From the NCBI RefSeq assembly GCF_910592395.1, contig NC_088313.1:8310501-8374500 (forward strand): a stretch of 64,000 nt of DNA, given 5' to 3'. Positions 1 to 10,030 of this stretch are shown piece by piece (position 1 is the stretch's first letter; every line of letters begins with the position of its first letter). Origin of the DNA: Lineus longissimus. Its lineage: Eukaryota > Nemertea > Pilidiophora > Heteronemertea > Lineidae. The notes below the pieces were generated by a model. It worked only from the letters and a program-made list of their open reading frames with translations, made no database searches and was not told the DNA's origin. Both the position numbers and the translations under genes were made by a program.

Positions 1-618
1 TTCAAGATATAGCCAATTTGAACCTGTCTGGGCCAAGGATAGATTGGTTCCAGATCGACTTACTAGGGATACGCAGTAGAGCACAATGTCATGAAAAACG
101 ACCCTTTGTATTGTAAATTCCAATCACCTGCAGGACAGGTCAATTTCTCTCAATAAAATTAATTTTGTTGACTCCTGTAATCCCTACCTTATTAAAAAAA
201 AGACAGTGGTGTTAGTCCCAAACTGGTAATTTCTATTTATTTTGACCTCTGTTAAATCAGGATAACTCTCAATTACAGACAGCATTTTGTATCCTTGTGC
301 TGTACAACCCAGCCTGGACATACCACAGTTGTCCATGGAGAAGTCTCATCCTCTCTGACACTTCTTTTCTGTAAAGCTACCGATACAACATACTGAACTA
401 GGGATATCTTCCGTTGCCTCCTGTAATATTTACATATCATGGCTGATTAGTTCAATCATATTTCATCCAGCTGGCAGCTCTGCATTGGAAATGTTAGTGG
501 TATAACGTGTTCTCTTGACCTTCAAACAGTAGTATAAAGCCGATATTTACTACTTTACACCCTCAGTCCTATGTTATTAGGTCATCCAGCTGAGCGCCAG
601 GCCCTTGGGCCTCTTGTT
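1..618 (+). mobile_element. 3' end of a Helentron-like element (left part outside window)
   Basis: Positions 587-618 carry the 3' terminus shared by five sites in this window: CAGCTGAGC, then GCGCCAG, a GGCCC-TT-GGGCC stem-loop, then TCTTGTT. The same end closes the elements at 8567, 34694, 45753 and 46214. No matching 5' end lies between 1 and 586, so the element starts left of the window or has lost its start. No coding sequence is recognisable in 1-586. The Helentron/Helitron2 label is inferred from the end structure, not from a Rep protein. Confidence 0.55.
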
Positions 619-752
619 CTAACCAGTGTCTAACCTTTAGTCACCTGTGACTATCGAACAAAAGAGAATGTTAGACGCACGTTGGGGGTTGTTTAAGAGA
701 TGTTTTACCACAGCTCTCATTCTACACTTCACCATGGACGCTATCGGAATCA

Positions 753-2112
753 ATGGAACTGGCGCAGGAAGAGAGGGATAGACATGAAAATCGGAATGCT
801 AGAGCGATGAGAGTGTTTTCCGATCGAACAAATCCGCTTGAAATGTTCACTGATACAAAGTTTGTGAAGCGATACAGATAATCGAGCTCGAGCTGATCTC
901 TAATGACTTGCAACATCCTACGAACTGGAGTCACGCATTGCTGCCTATAGATCAGCTATCTATCACCCTTCGGTTCTTTGCTCGGGCTGCATTCAAACTG
1001 GATGTTGGTGATATGTGTGGCGCGTTACAGGCTGCCTGCTGTCCGGTTATTCATCGGGTAGCTGCAGCAATATGTGAAAGAAAAAATATTTTCATTCGCT
1101 TTCCTAACACACATGCAGAGAGACGGGCGGTGATTGAAGGATTTCACGAGATGGCTGAATTTCCAGGAGTAATAGGTTCAATTGACGGTACCCACGTGGC
1201 AATTGCAAGTCCTGGTGGAATAAATGTTGAGCGATTTATATGCAGAAAGGGATGCTATAGTCTCAACTGTCAATTTGTGTGCGACCACCAACTTCTGTTT
1301 ACAAATGTAGTAGCAAGATGGTATGGATCAGCCCATGACGCAAGGATCTTCCAAGAGTCGCAACTATTTGCAAGTCCTGGTGGAATAAATGTTGAGCGAT
1401 TTATATGCAGGAAGGGATACTATAGTCTCAACTGTCAATTTGTGTGCGACCACCAACTTCTGTTTACAAATGTAGTAGCAAGATGGTATGGATCAGCCCA
1501 TGACGCAAGGATCTTCCAAGAGTCGCAACTATTTGCAAAGTTTCAGAATAGGGAATATCAGGGTATACTGCTTGGAGATCCAGCATATACATGTCGTACC
1601 TTCATGCTAACCCCAGTGCGCAATCCTAGGACTGCGGCAGAGAGGAACTACAACAGGGCACAGAGGACGACGAGGGGTGTCATTGAACGAGCATTTGGGA
1701 TATGGAAAAAAAGATTTCCATGTGTAGCAAAGGGAACACATCTCAGGTGTTCGGTAAGTGAACTAAGTAATAAATAGCGTATGCAGATACTGTTTATTTA
1801 TTATCATCTCATTTAATTCAATGCTAACGAATTTCGGAAAACTGTACAGTTAAATGAATAATGAATATACATATGAATTTGTTTGCTTAATATATCTTTC
1901 AGTTGCAGCACAACATGACTGTAATTGTCGCAACAGCCTGCCTTCACAATTTGGCAAGACGAAGGAATGATCCACTCCCTGAACCTGAAGGTGAAGCACG
2001 CCAACATGAAAACCATGAACAACCGCCTAGGCCAATTAACCAAGTAGAAGCAGACATCCGTGGAAACATCTTCCGACAAAGGTTCATTCAGCAACATTTC
2101 AATATTCAGTAG
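753..2112 (+). pseudogene. Harbinger-1 transposase, frameshifted and internally duplicated
   Basis: DDE transposase of the PIF/Harbinger superfamily, which would act in the nucleus to cut and join element ends. Reading starts at ATG 753 (MELAQEERD); RVFSDRTNPLEMF and KFVKRYR are typical N-terminal motifs. The frame then breaks at about 878-885 and resumes at IIELELISNDLQ, consistent with a small deletion. Exon 1 ends at 1753 (TCG|GTAAGT) and exon 2 runs 1903-2112, joining in phase to give LRCSLQHNMTVIVATACLHN. Visible catalytic motifs are GSIDGTH (first D), GSAHDARIF (second D), LLGDPAY, and GVIERAFGIWKKRF (E). A 165-bp in-frame tandem duplication repeats the second-D block, which should disturb the fold. 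Probably inactive. Confidence 0.85.
1205..1534 (+). repeat. 165-bp in-frame tandem duplication inside the transposase
   Basis: Unit 1 is 1205-1369 and unit 2 is 1370-1534, each 55 codons starting at ASPGGINVERF. They are nearly identical; the encoded units differ at Cys versus Tyr in the RKG[CY]YSLN stretch. The repeat duplicates the segment holding the second catalytic Asp (GSAHDAR). Near-identity implies a recent event or an assembly artefact. Confidence 0.95.
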
Positions 2113-2171
2113 GTTTTCAAATGTTCATCCTCATCAAATAATATTTGTGGGGGGGGGGGGGGGCTCTATAA

Positions 2172-3243
2172 TTACAAGTCCAAAGTAAGCTTCCTGCGTT
2201 TCTCTCTGTAATATTCCGTTTTACACTCGTATGCTTTGCGTTTCCACACAGCAGCTTCCTGTTGGAGAGTGATGAGTTTAATCTTTGCTTCATGTTCTAC
2301 TTTCAGGTAGCTCAAAGCTTCGTCTGTTTTCTGCATTACGGAATTCTGTGGTGCTGCAGCGGTCTTAACCGAACTCTTGCCTTTCCTGAAACGAAACGAA
2401 GAACACGGACACTATACTGTAACTGAGATTACCAGAGGGCATATTTCCATTCTGTTTCAAATTACGGGTATAATGCCAATGCCAATGTTTTTGCAACAAT
2501 AAAGTTACTTGCCCTTTACTCTTGGCTTTACCCTTGGGTGGATGCACCATCAATTCATCTCCTTGTTGTCTCATGTCTTCGCTAACAGATTCAAAGTCAA
2601 TGTCATCGTCAATTGAACTGAAATTGAAACGAGTATAAATGACAATAAATGGCAATCATCGATTTGATGTGTACCGGAGAGGAGAATGGCCATCTTGCTA
2701 TTAAGACACATTAAAATAATTATATATAATGGTAATTATAATTAATTATTATTATAATGAATAATTACCCCAAATCCAAATCAGCGCCGAAATTGAAGCA
2801 ACCTGTGCCATGATTTCTTCTCCATGATCACGAGCAGCAGCACCCTGGGAATCATCAGCATCGTCATCTACAGTGTTACGGAGTTGCTCCAATTCCCCTG
2901 CAATGATATTTAGGACAGCAAGAATCTCCTCGCCTAGATCTCCACCTTCTGCTACTCCACCACTGGTCTTCTGAATATCGAACTTCTTTTTCCGGTGGGC
3001 TGCTTTAGCTTTGTTTTTAAGTCTTCTCCATAGTTCCTTCAATTCCTTAGTTGAAGTCATCGGCCGTTCAGGGAATAATGCCTTCATTTTAGTTGTAACA
3101 TCATTCCATGCCACCTGTTTGCGCTTGTTTGCATATGCATCGCTCTTTTTGTCCTCAATGTCTTTTTTGTGTTCATCTATTAATTCAATTAGACCCATCC
3201 GTTCATCAGATGTAAAATTCACACTCCGTTTTTGCTTCGACAT
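2172..3243 (-). CDS. Harbinger-1 partner: Myb/SANT-like DNA-binding protein
   Basis: Second protein of a Harbinger element; in this superfamily it binds DNA and helps bring the transposase to element ends in the nucleus. Exon 1 starts at ATG 3243 with a charged helical domain (NFTSDERMGLIELI, later WNDVTTKMKALFPER and LKELWRRLKNKAK) typical of the Myb/SANT-like trihelix fold, followed by an acidic stretch. Exon 2 (2617-2513) encodes an acidic then basic linker. Exon 3 (2385-2172) encodes a C-terminal coiled coil (ALSYLKVEHEAKIKLITLQQ) and a basic end, stop at 2172. Exons 2 and 3 join in phase only with a GC donor (GG|GCAAGT). The exon 1-2 junction (about 2795) could not be put in phase, so a lesion or a missed exon remains possible. 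Confidence 0.7.
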
Positions 3244-5131
3244 TTTCGTACTGTGCAGGACTACCGTGAACTGGCGACGTGGTTAGGTAAAACGTGACTT
3301 GACCAACAATAGAATATTACGCAACGACCTTCATTCTTTGCATAACCACTCAGTGCGGGTATTTGAACAGGCGATGAACACCAACTTACACGCGTCTAGC
3401 AAATCGCGCGATGATCGCGTTTCGTAAATTCGGATAAACACATGCGGTTAGCTGTCCGCGTACAAACCATGTTCAGTCAGTGTTTAAGACTTAATCGGCG
3501 ACAAGTAAAACACATGTAAAACACCCTTCGTAAATTCGGCCCATGGATTTTATCCAAATCTACAATATAAGTACAACACCATGACCTAAAACAACGTTAT
3601 ATAATTCCCGCCAAACCATAAAAGCTTCAGATATCTATATAATATTCAAACAACCCGCTACAAGCATCATCAGAATGATGGGAATTCTCCTGTTTAACAT
3701 AAAATAATAAATGTACGCTTTTACAAATATGGTGCGACCGATTTCCAAATATGGCAACATGACCTTTTGACAACCCCGTGACCCCGACCGCGACCAATCA
3801 GAGCGTCGCCCAACCAAAATAGAACGGACGCACATTGCACCGTTGACATTCCGGCGCACTCAAAATGTCAAATTACGAAATAAAACAAGCATCAAATGTA
3901 TTCAAAACTATTCCTAATGGACGGTACATAATAGTGCGACTCACAGGAGCACTAAATATTAACATTTGAAGATGATAACCGATAGCTATGATCAAATACC
4001 CGGAGTTGACGAAACTGCGCTCGGCCGCATCCTGACACTTTCAAGCGGACCGAGACCTGACGCTCAACAAACTCGACTATAACTCTGTGCAAATACATCA
4101 AACTTATAAAAAGTACAAACATGCATGATCTACAAGTGCTGCGACATACGAAAATGATAATTTTAGGTAACTCACCTGTAATGAAACGAAGAGAAAAACG
4201 TATTTGCTTGGACGTAAATTGGGTGCTAAATCTTAATTTATTAGAAACTTGCGGACAGCCTACCGCGCATGCGCAAGCAACAGAGCAAACCATGACGTCA
4301 CCGCTCCATGCTATCCGACATTAACATAAAATTTGTCCCCCCCAACACTACGTCACCACCTCCCATCACCAATGTAGTTTTCCGACTTCGCTGTCCGTTG
4401 TGTCTTTCGTCCTTGACCTTCGTCTCGTTCTACGGTCAGCTGATTGTGCAACGAAGGTAAACAATTCACACGAACACCTAATTATATAAGGGTATAACTG
4501 TATTTACCTTACTACACGTTCTCTAATTCTTCAAATATTCACTTCTAAATCTCAACTGACTCAATGTACACTGGGACTGAATGGCTGGCTTGGAAACTGT
4601 CCTCGACTGTTGTGAGAGCTGCCCTTTATATACAGTGTAGCGTTTTTAACGTTGCACTTTCAGCATTAGGGCCGACTACAAAAATGTTTTGGGTTCGAAC
4701 ACAAGAAAATGAAATGATATAACGTATAATAGGGTTTATTTGATAACGGAATATTCCAGATGTATATATAGACGATGGTTACACGTATTTCTTATATGAG
4801 CGACGAATACAGATACCATTCAACGTTACGACGTACGATAGATTCAGTACAGAGACTGGGACCACGGATTTGGTTTCGTTTGACGAGAGTTCCCACCAAC
4901 ACTGGTTTTCTAAATCTCTTTCGCCCAATGTGAATCCCAGCTTTTATATCGCAAGGGAGCAACCCAGTTTGACAATTGAGACAAACGACGTATTGTGAAG
5001 ACAACAATCTATCTAGACGCTGTATCGTAAAAAAAACAATCTATACAGACGACGTATCGCACCCAGCGTGCCTTTTACGTAAAATTGTACGTTAACAACG
5101 TCACGACGCTACCACGAGCGAAACCCCTCTC
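3244..5131. other. Non-coding stretch without a recognisable gene
   Basis: Apart from the possible Harbinger-1 right end near 3541 and a promoter-like cluster at 4265-4300, I see no gene. Open frames here are short and lack recognisable motifs. A short repeated phrase (AACAATCTAT) occurs near 5003 and 5035. Confidence 0.6.
4265..4300. promoter_or_regulatory. NRF-1-like palindrome next to a CRE
   Basis: GCGCATGCGC at 4265-4274 matches the NRF-1 palindrome and TGACGTCA at 4293-4300 is a full cyclic-AMP response element, within 36 bp in a locally GC-richer stretch. Such pairs are common at CpG promoters. No start codon with a convincing coding exon was found on either side, so the target is unknown. 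Confidence 0.4.
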
Positions 5132-5189
5132 TTTTTAGCTCAGCTGAAAAGCTGAGCTATTCATATGAGTAAATGGTAGAATGAGTGTC

Positions 5190-5190
5190 C

Positions 5191-5256
<66 letters not shown>
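5190..5256 (+). repeat. (TCTG)n microsatellite near the 5' end of copy A
   Basis: About 17 TCTG units follow the 5' hairpin. Copy B has the same tract, 24 bp (six units) shorter. On the minus strand this produces an open frame of repeating DRQT residues that is not a gene. Confidence 0.95.
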
Positions 5257-5257
<1 letters not shown>

Positions 5258-5606
5258 CGTTAAACAGGCACGTTTCAAAACTATGGCGGATAGGCGATAG
5301 ATTTTCCCTCTGAGGCGTTGAGACCCTTCAGGACTCCTGAATAGACCAAATGTGGGTCCGGCAGGATGAGCGGTTTGGCCACTAGGTGGCACCAAGCGAA
5401 ATTTTCCAAAAACTTTTCCAGCAGCTGATTTCTCAGTTGGGGATCATGAATCAAATCTAATTTTATAGAGCAAAGCTTTCTCTTTCATTATCAATAGGCG
5501 TAGTTCATGAATTTCTCACCAGGTGGTGTTACTGGCGCAATTTAGTGAGCACCCCCCAAGAAGAGCATTTTAAATTTCGCGCGAGTTATCCCACGTCCAA
5601 TCACAC

Positions 5607-6435
5607 ATGCAGCGAACGTCACGTCTCGAGTCTGCGCAGTTCAGACGTAAGGAGACCATGCTATGGAATAGATCGCGTTCTGTCAATTCAGAGGTAAGTT
5701 CTCATTAAATTCACAATTTCATAGGCGACAATATTTGGCTGCTTGTGTTATTGCATGTTGATGACATTAGGGAAGGCTTGGATTGTTTAATTGGATGTGA
5801 TTAATTTGAAATAGTTCGTCGACGATCGTTGAAAAACGATCTGCGAAATGCAGCTTGGTTGGTCTGAGAAACGATGTCAAAGTCCGGCTTTAAATCATGG
5901 ATTTCTCAACAAATAACTCTTGTCACATAGCAGAACTAATGTGAATAAACAAGACAATAATAAACATCGTTCTGATATCATCGGGTAAGGTTGCCAATGT
6001 ACATAAACAGTGTAATTGAGGATCGACGCCAGCGATTTGAAATGTCAACAAACAGTAAATGCGATATGATACACACTGACACTTGCACACTGTACATAGC
6101 ACAATGCTTCAAACGGGGCCGATTCATCACTCTTATCACAATGTATTCCCAATCATATCAATGAACTTCCTTGATCATTCGGCCCTAGCGCCTTATCAGT
6201 TGTTGTTGGCCTTGTATTTGATATAAAACTTGGCTAGCTTACCTATTCTATCAAAATTAAAATGTTATCTCCTCATCATGTTTTGCAGGACAGGAATGAT
6301 CTGCAGCTGCATTTGAACATATTTGGTGACTACATCTCAAAGATGACCAAGAGAGAGGATCGAGCTATGACTTTGCACATCCCATCGACTTCGGTGTTCA
6401 CCAGTGCAATCATCAGAAGAGCCAGGCAATTCTAG
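5607..6435 (+). CDS. Small two-exon gene of copy A, 77 aa, unknown function
   Basis: Exon 1 is 5607-5693 (ATG, ends GAG|GTAAGT). Exon 2 is 6289-6435 (acceptor TTTTGCAG, stop TAG), with AATAAA at 6480-6485. The joined frame encodes 77 residues starting MQRTSRLESAQFRRKE and ending IIRRARQF: basic, no signal peptide, no membrane segment, no motif I recognise. Copy B keeps the same frame, splice sites and poly(A) signal, with one visible Thr-to-Ser change. This could be a host gene fragment captured with its promoter and intron, as Helitron-type elements often do, or an element gene. The upstream CG-containing sequence is a plausible promoter. Confidence 0.45.
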
Positions 6436-7014
6436 TATTCAAGTATTTCATTCTGTAATACTTACCTCAAAATTTACTAAATAAAGAAAACCGCATGTGG
6501 CAGTTGGTTAAAAAAATCAAGTCTATCTGTTTAAAGTTTTTACTTGCTATCATTATTATCAACATTTCAATGGTGGCATTCTGCTAAGGTTTGTTAAGAG
6601 TTTCACTTGACTTAAGCAGGGTGTACACTAGTAAAATATTAGCAACATTTTACCAACATTTTACCAACATTTTACCAACATTTTACCAACATTTTTACAA
6701 CATTTTTACAACAATTTTGCAACAAGCCCTTCAAGGCCCTGTGTTCACTAGCAACAAAATTGCAACAAATTAGCAACATTTTTACAACATGTTGGTAAAT
6801 TGTTGCAAACTTTTTAGTGGGAACAAAGGGAAATAGGTATTTTGGAGGGAAAATGGATGATTCCAAGGAGAGAAGATGTGTTTTGAGTGCTTCTGCAGCA
6901 ATTTTAGCTGTCATTGTTGAGAGACGGAAGAGGCGGCGAAATAACCAAAGAGAATATGGACCAGGCCCTGGATCAAAATGAGGGTGGATGATGGGGCATA
7001 CCACTGCCTGTTAA

Positions 7015-7610
7015 GGCCGCGTATCCATAGGGTATGCCCTTGTGTAGTGTGGCGTTATGGCGTAACAGCCTTGTGACCTGGCACTATGCCCGAGTCTCCA
7101 TTGGATATTCCTTTTTGGTCATGTAGGCCTTTGTAGTCCTCATTTCGCAGCGGTCAATCGCGTTTATCCGCACGCTGTCATTATTTCAGAAGACAATTTC
7201 TTATGAGTATTGAAAATGAAAATACAAGTAACTTGTATTTTCACTTGCAACATCAAATTGACATGTACATGTATATAAAACCTGACTTTTAAGCAACAAA
7301 TTACAGGTTCGTGCTTGTTATGATAATCATCAGTTTCGGGATCCCAGAGTAGTTCCCGTTGATGAACCTCTTGAATTAATTTCGCCTCAGACATTGCTTC
7401 CGTGTTGTTCACTCGCAAAAGAATGGACATGTTCAATCCCAATATGGGCCTATATTCCCAATCCACAGTGCATATATGCCCGCAATGTGACACGGCATAA
7501 CCTATGGGAACGATCAATAACACCAACGAAGGTTCATTGTCCGTGTGGCGCGCCAGGCGGTAAAAAGGGAATGTTGTGCAGGGCACGGAACAGCCTATGG
7601 ATACGCAGCC
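7015..7610. mobile_element. Harbinger-type MITE nested inside the MITE, TSD TAA
   Basis: Terminal inverted repeats GGCCGCGTATCCATAGG and CCTATGGATACGCAGCC are flanked on both sides by TAA (7012-7014, 7611-7613), the 3-bp target duplication typical of PIF/Harbinger. On the minus strand it retains one coding exon of a MADF-type partner gene (7305-7394), so it looks like a deletion derivative of an autonomous Harbinger. Confidence 0.8.
7305..7394 (-). pseudogene. MADF-domain first exon left in the Harbinger MITE
   Basis: Thirty codons start MSEAKLIQEVHQRELLWD and end at a GT donor at 7304. The pattern KLIQEV-x-x-RELLWDP-x-x-x-DYHNK is the start of a MADF domain, the DNA-binding module of many Harbinger partner proteins. 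Nothing downstream within the element continues the domain. Identical in copy B (33,432-33,521). Confidence 0.6.
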
Positions 7611-8567
7611 TAAAGGAGTTGCGGCTGACTGACAAGCCGTCACACAAAAACTTCTAGAAAAGGTTTCATCACCCTACGAAGCAAGACACTCACTTGAGAG
7701 TTGCTATACCTGCTTCTTGTTCAAGTCACATGAACTCCGGTAGATCACATGACGCAAATCCTATTTCTGATTGGCTGAAGAGTTTGCAACATTTTTACAA
7801 CATGCAACAAAGAATTGCATTGCATTTAATTTGCAACAATTTTACAACATGTTGTAAGACGCGTTTTGCTCTGTACACACTACGCAACATTTTTGCAACA
7901 TTTGTTGCAACTGGAAATGTAAAAATGTTGCTAATATTTTACTAGTGTACACAGGCCTTTAGGCAATAATAGAGTTGGGTAGAGCATTTTGTTAATGTTA
8001 CCCTTTTAGTTAGGGAAACTGGTGCCTTCTGCATTAGGTGGACCCCACTTACTCATCTGTCAGACCGGCCTCACACGTCGGCAGTAGAGTTTAAGGTCCA
8101 GTCTGCGAGATTTACCCATTTCTACCCAGCCAAAAGCGGGTGATTGGGCTAGTCTCTCCATGTGATTCAATTCGCATGGATTCTTGTGTCCCGGTGCTGA
8201 AAGGATCCCTCCACAAGGGCAGACTACATCCGGTGGCACTGAAGTATGGAAGAAAGACAGAAGACGACCAATTTGCGAAAAGGATCATCATCATCATCAT
8301 CATGGTAACAGCTGAGGATAAATCATGTTGCTGTGTGTAGAATTGATGGTCCAATATAGGTTAGGTTATCTGTTTGCGCACACATTGCAAGGGTGGAGCT
8401 TGCTTGAAGTAGATTGCGCCAGTCTACCGTAATTCACTGTTGCACATCCAGAAGCTAATATCCTTAGGCTTTGAGTCCTTAGTTTAGTAGAGTTTGACGA
8501 GTAATGTAATATATACGAACAACGCAGCAACAACTCAGCTGAGCGCCAGGCCCTTGGGCCTCTTGTT

Positions 8568-9238
8568 GAAGAAAGCCAAACGACGTTACTTATTTTTCTC
8601 GCGCCAACGCAACAATGGTTTTCAATCAACTCCCCGTGTTAATCAGGTGACGTCACATCCCATGCGCATTTGGATTGGTCGAGATACATCGCGTCAATAA
8701 CAGTTAATTTTTACCAAGAAGGAAACCGTAAACAATGGATAAACTGACGAAATACCGCACCACTGACTGATAACAGTTCCAAATATCATAAGGATATCAA
8801 CATTAAGGTAGTACTTTATCACCTCATACAGGTTTTGATCGATGTTATTAAACTTTATGCACGATATAACCGATCGTAAAACGTTGCCCAAAACCTCGTG
8901 CAATATTTTCCCGGTAAAAGTTACGCCTTTTGACGATAAACCAATCGAGCTGCCTAAAGAGGTAAATATATTTCGCAAGTCCATAGATACACAAAACCTC
9001 ATAAGATCACATGAAAAATACCCTGACGTCTGTTCACGAGACTAAAAGTCACATACGATGTGTATAATTTTGACATTTAGAAGTTGACGAGACATCGTCG
9101 ACAACTTGAAGAAAGTGAGACGGTATGACGTCATCACCAAACGACAAGTAACGGATTCGCCTTAACTTCTTTAAAATAAACATCATGGAAGCTAATTAAA
9201 AGTAATTATTGTGCCAAAAGCCGAGTGTAAAGATATAT
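8568..9238. other. Non-coding stretch between two mobile elements
   Basis: Separates copy A from BEL-1. I see no exon, domain or repeat family. It ends with TATAT (9234-9238), the left target-site duplication of BEL-1. Confidence 0.6.
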
Positions 9239-10030
9239 TGTTGCGGCTTTAAAAATGTACTCAAACTTTCATTGAGAATAGAGGCGTCTTTATTCTGGAT
9301 AAGGACCTCGTATCGTGAGGAGTATAGTACACATCGATGAGGCTGACATAAAAGACTGAAAGACACGAATAATCAACAATCAAAACCTTACAAAACTCTG
9401 TAATGTTCCAGGATCAGAACATAAAAAATAAAATACAAATGTATGCACAGATTCGTACAATCTACTACCAGTTAACAGTTTGTCCCTAAATAGTGGATGT
9501 GGCTGTTAGTGTTGTCAAAACATCATACTCAAAACACCGTGCATATCAAGATCCCGGAGTCATCTTTTACAAAAGGGTCGCCATGGGACCTGAGGCACCC
9601 AGACTCAACTTCACGAACAATATCTGTTGGCCGGACAGATTTGTCTTAGCACAAAAATACACGGGCATCCGTACAGTGTCGCCACCTAGAGGCGTCTAAA
9701 GACAACCACAAACACATGGGTGAGCAAAAGTAGTGGGACACCGCCACATAAAAGTGACCTAAGTTACATAACTTGGGGATAACAGGGTCCTAACATAGTT
9801 TCCAGGGGTTCTATACATCTTTATCTTTATAGTTACCTTTATCCCGTCTGACAAGGCCTCGAAACTTTCACCGCAAAGGCGGACAAAAGAGGACAACTGC
9901 GTCCTAAACTTTGACAATTAAAATTCAATGGAGTTGGGCGGAAGCTGAGACAGCAGCGCCGCCACCCAAGCGCGCGAAAACTAAGGCGCCAAATTCAAAT
10001 TTCTTCAGGACGCACTTGGCGGCCGTCACA
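9239..10030 (-). repeat. BEL-1 3' LTR
   Basis: 792 bp, base-for-base the same as 14005-14796 in every stretch I compared. It contains a 68-codon open frame (9493-9699 on +) that also occurs in the other LTR; this is a chance frame. Confidence 0.95.

Larger units (their letters stand above)
753..3541. mobile_element. Harbinger-1, a PIF/Harbinger DNA transposon (limits approximate)
   Basis: A Harbinger transposase on + and a Myb/SANT-type protein on - lie tail to tail, the standard two-gene content of this superfamily. The terminal inverted repeats are not both identifiable. A possible right end lies near 3541, where the minus strand reads GGGCCGAATTTACGAAGG, similar in style to the Harbinger-2 terminus. 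No matching left copy was found; it may have been displaced by the Helentron-like element ending at 618. A run of 16 G at about 2150-2165 lies between the two genes. Confidence 0.45.
6621..7952. mobile_element. MITE nested in copy A, terminal repeat GTGTACACTAG
   Basis: The left end reads GTGTACACTAGTAAAATATT and the right end is its reverse complement, with about 30 bp matching. Both flanks are rich in a repeated AACATTTTACC / TTGCAACA word. AGG occurs at both outer edges and may be a 3-bp target duplication. The same insertion is present in copy B, so it predates their duplication. It contains a second nested MITE at 7015-7610 and no transposase. Confidence 0.75.
5132..8567 (+). mobile_element. 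Helentron-like element, 3.4-kb copy A
   Basis: Begins at a T run followed by AGCTCAGCTGAAAAGCTGAG, which folds into a hairpin, then a (TCTG)n microsatellite. Ends with CTCAGCTGAGC, a GGCCC-TT-GGGCC stem-loop and TCTTGTT. The inner CAGCTGAGC is the inverse of the 5' GCTCAGCTG, but its 3' copy lies inside the stem-loop, so the inverted repeats are asymmetric. T-rich insertion junction, asymmetric repeats, 5' microsatellite and 3' hairpin are published features of Helentron/Helitron2 and their non-autonomous relatives. Copy B at 31,315-34,694 is almost identical apart from repeat-length changes and scattered substitutions. It carries a small two-exon gene and nested MITEs, and no Rep/helicase. 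Confidence 0.65.

Noticed and set aside
5135-5395. Minus-strand frame with repeated DRQT residues (also near 31,318-31,551)
   Set aside because: It is the translation of the (TCTG)n microsatellite at a transposon end; no start or splice context and no constraint.
7164-7643. 159-codon minus-strand frame in copy A (and 33,291-33,770 in copy B)
   Set aside because: It fills the interior of a MITE and runs through both splice-like borders. Only the MADF exon at 7305-7394 has protein-like content.
9493-9699. 68-codon frame repeated at 14,259-14,465
   Set aside because: It lies in both BEL-1 LTRs on the strand opposite to the element; the copies match because the LTRs are identical.
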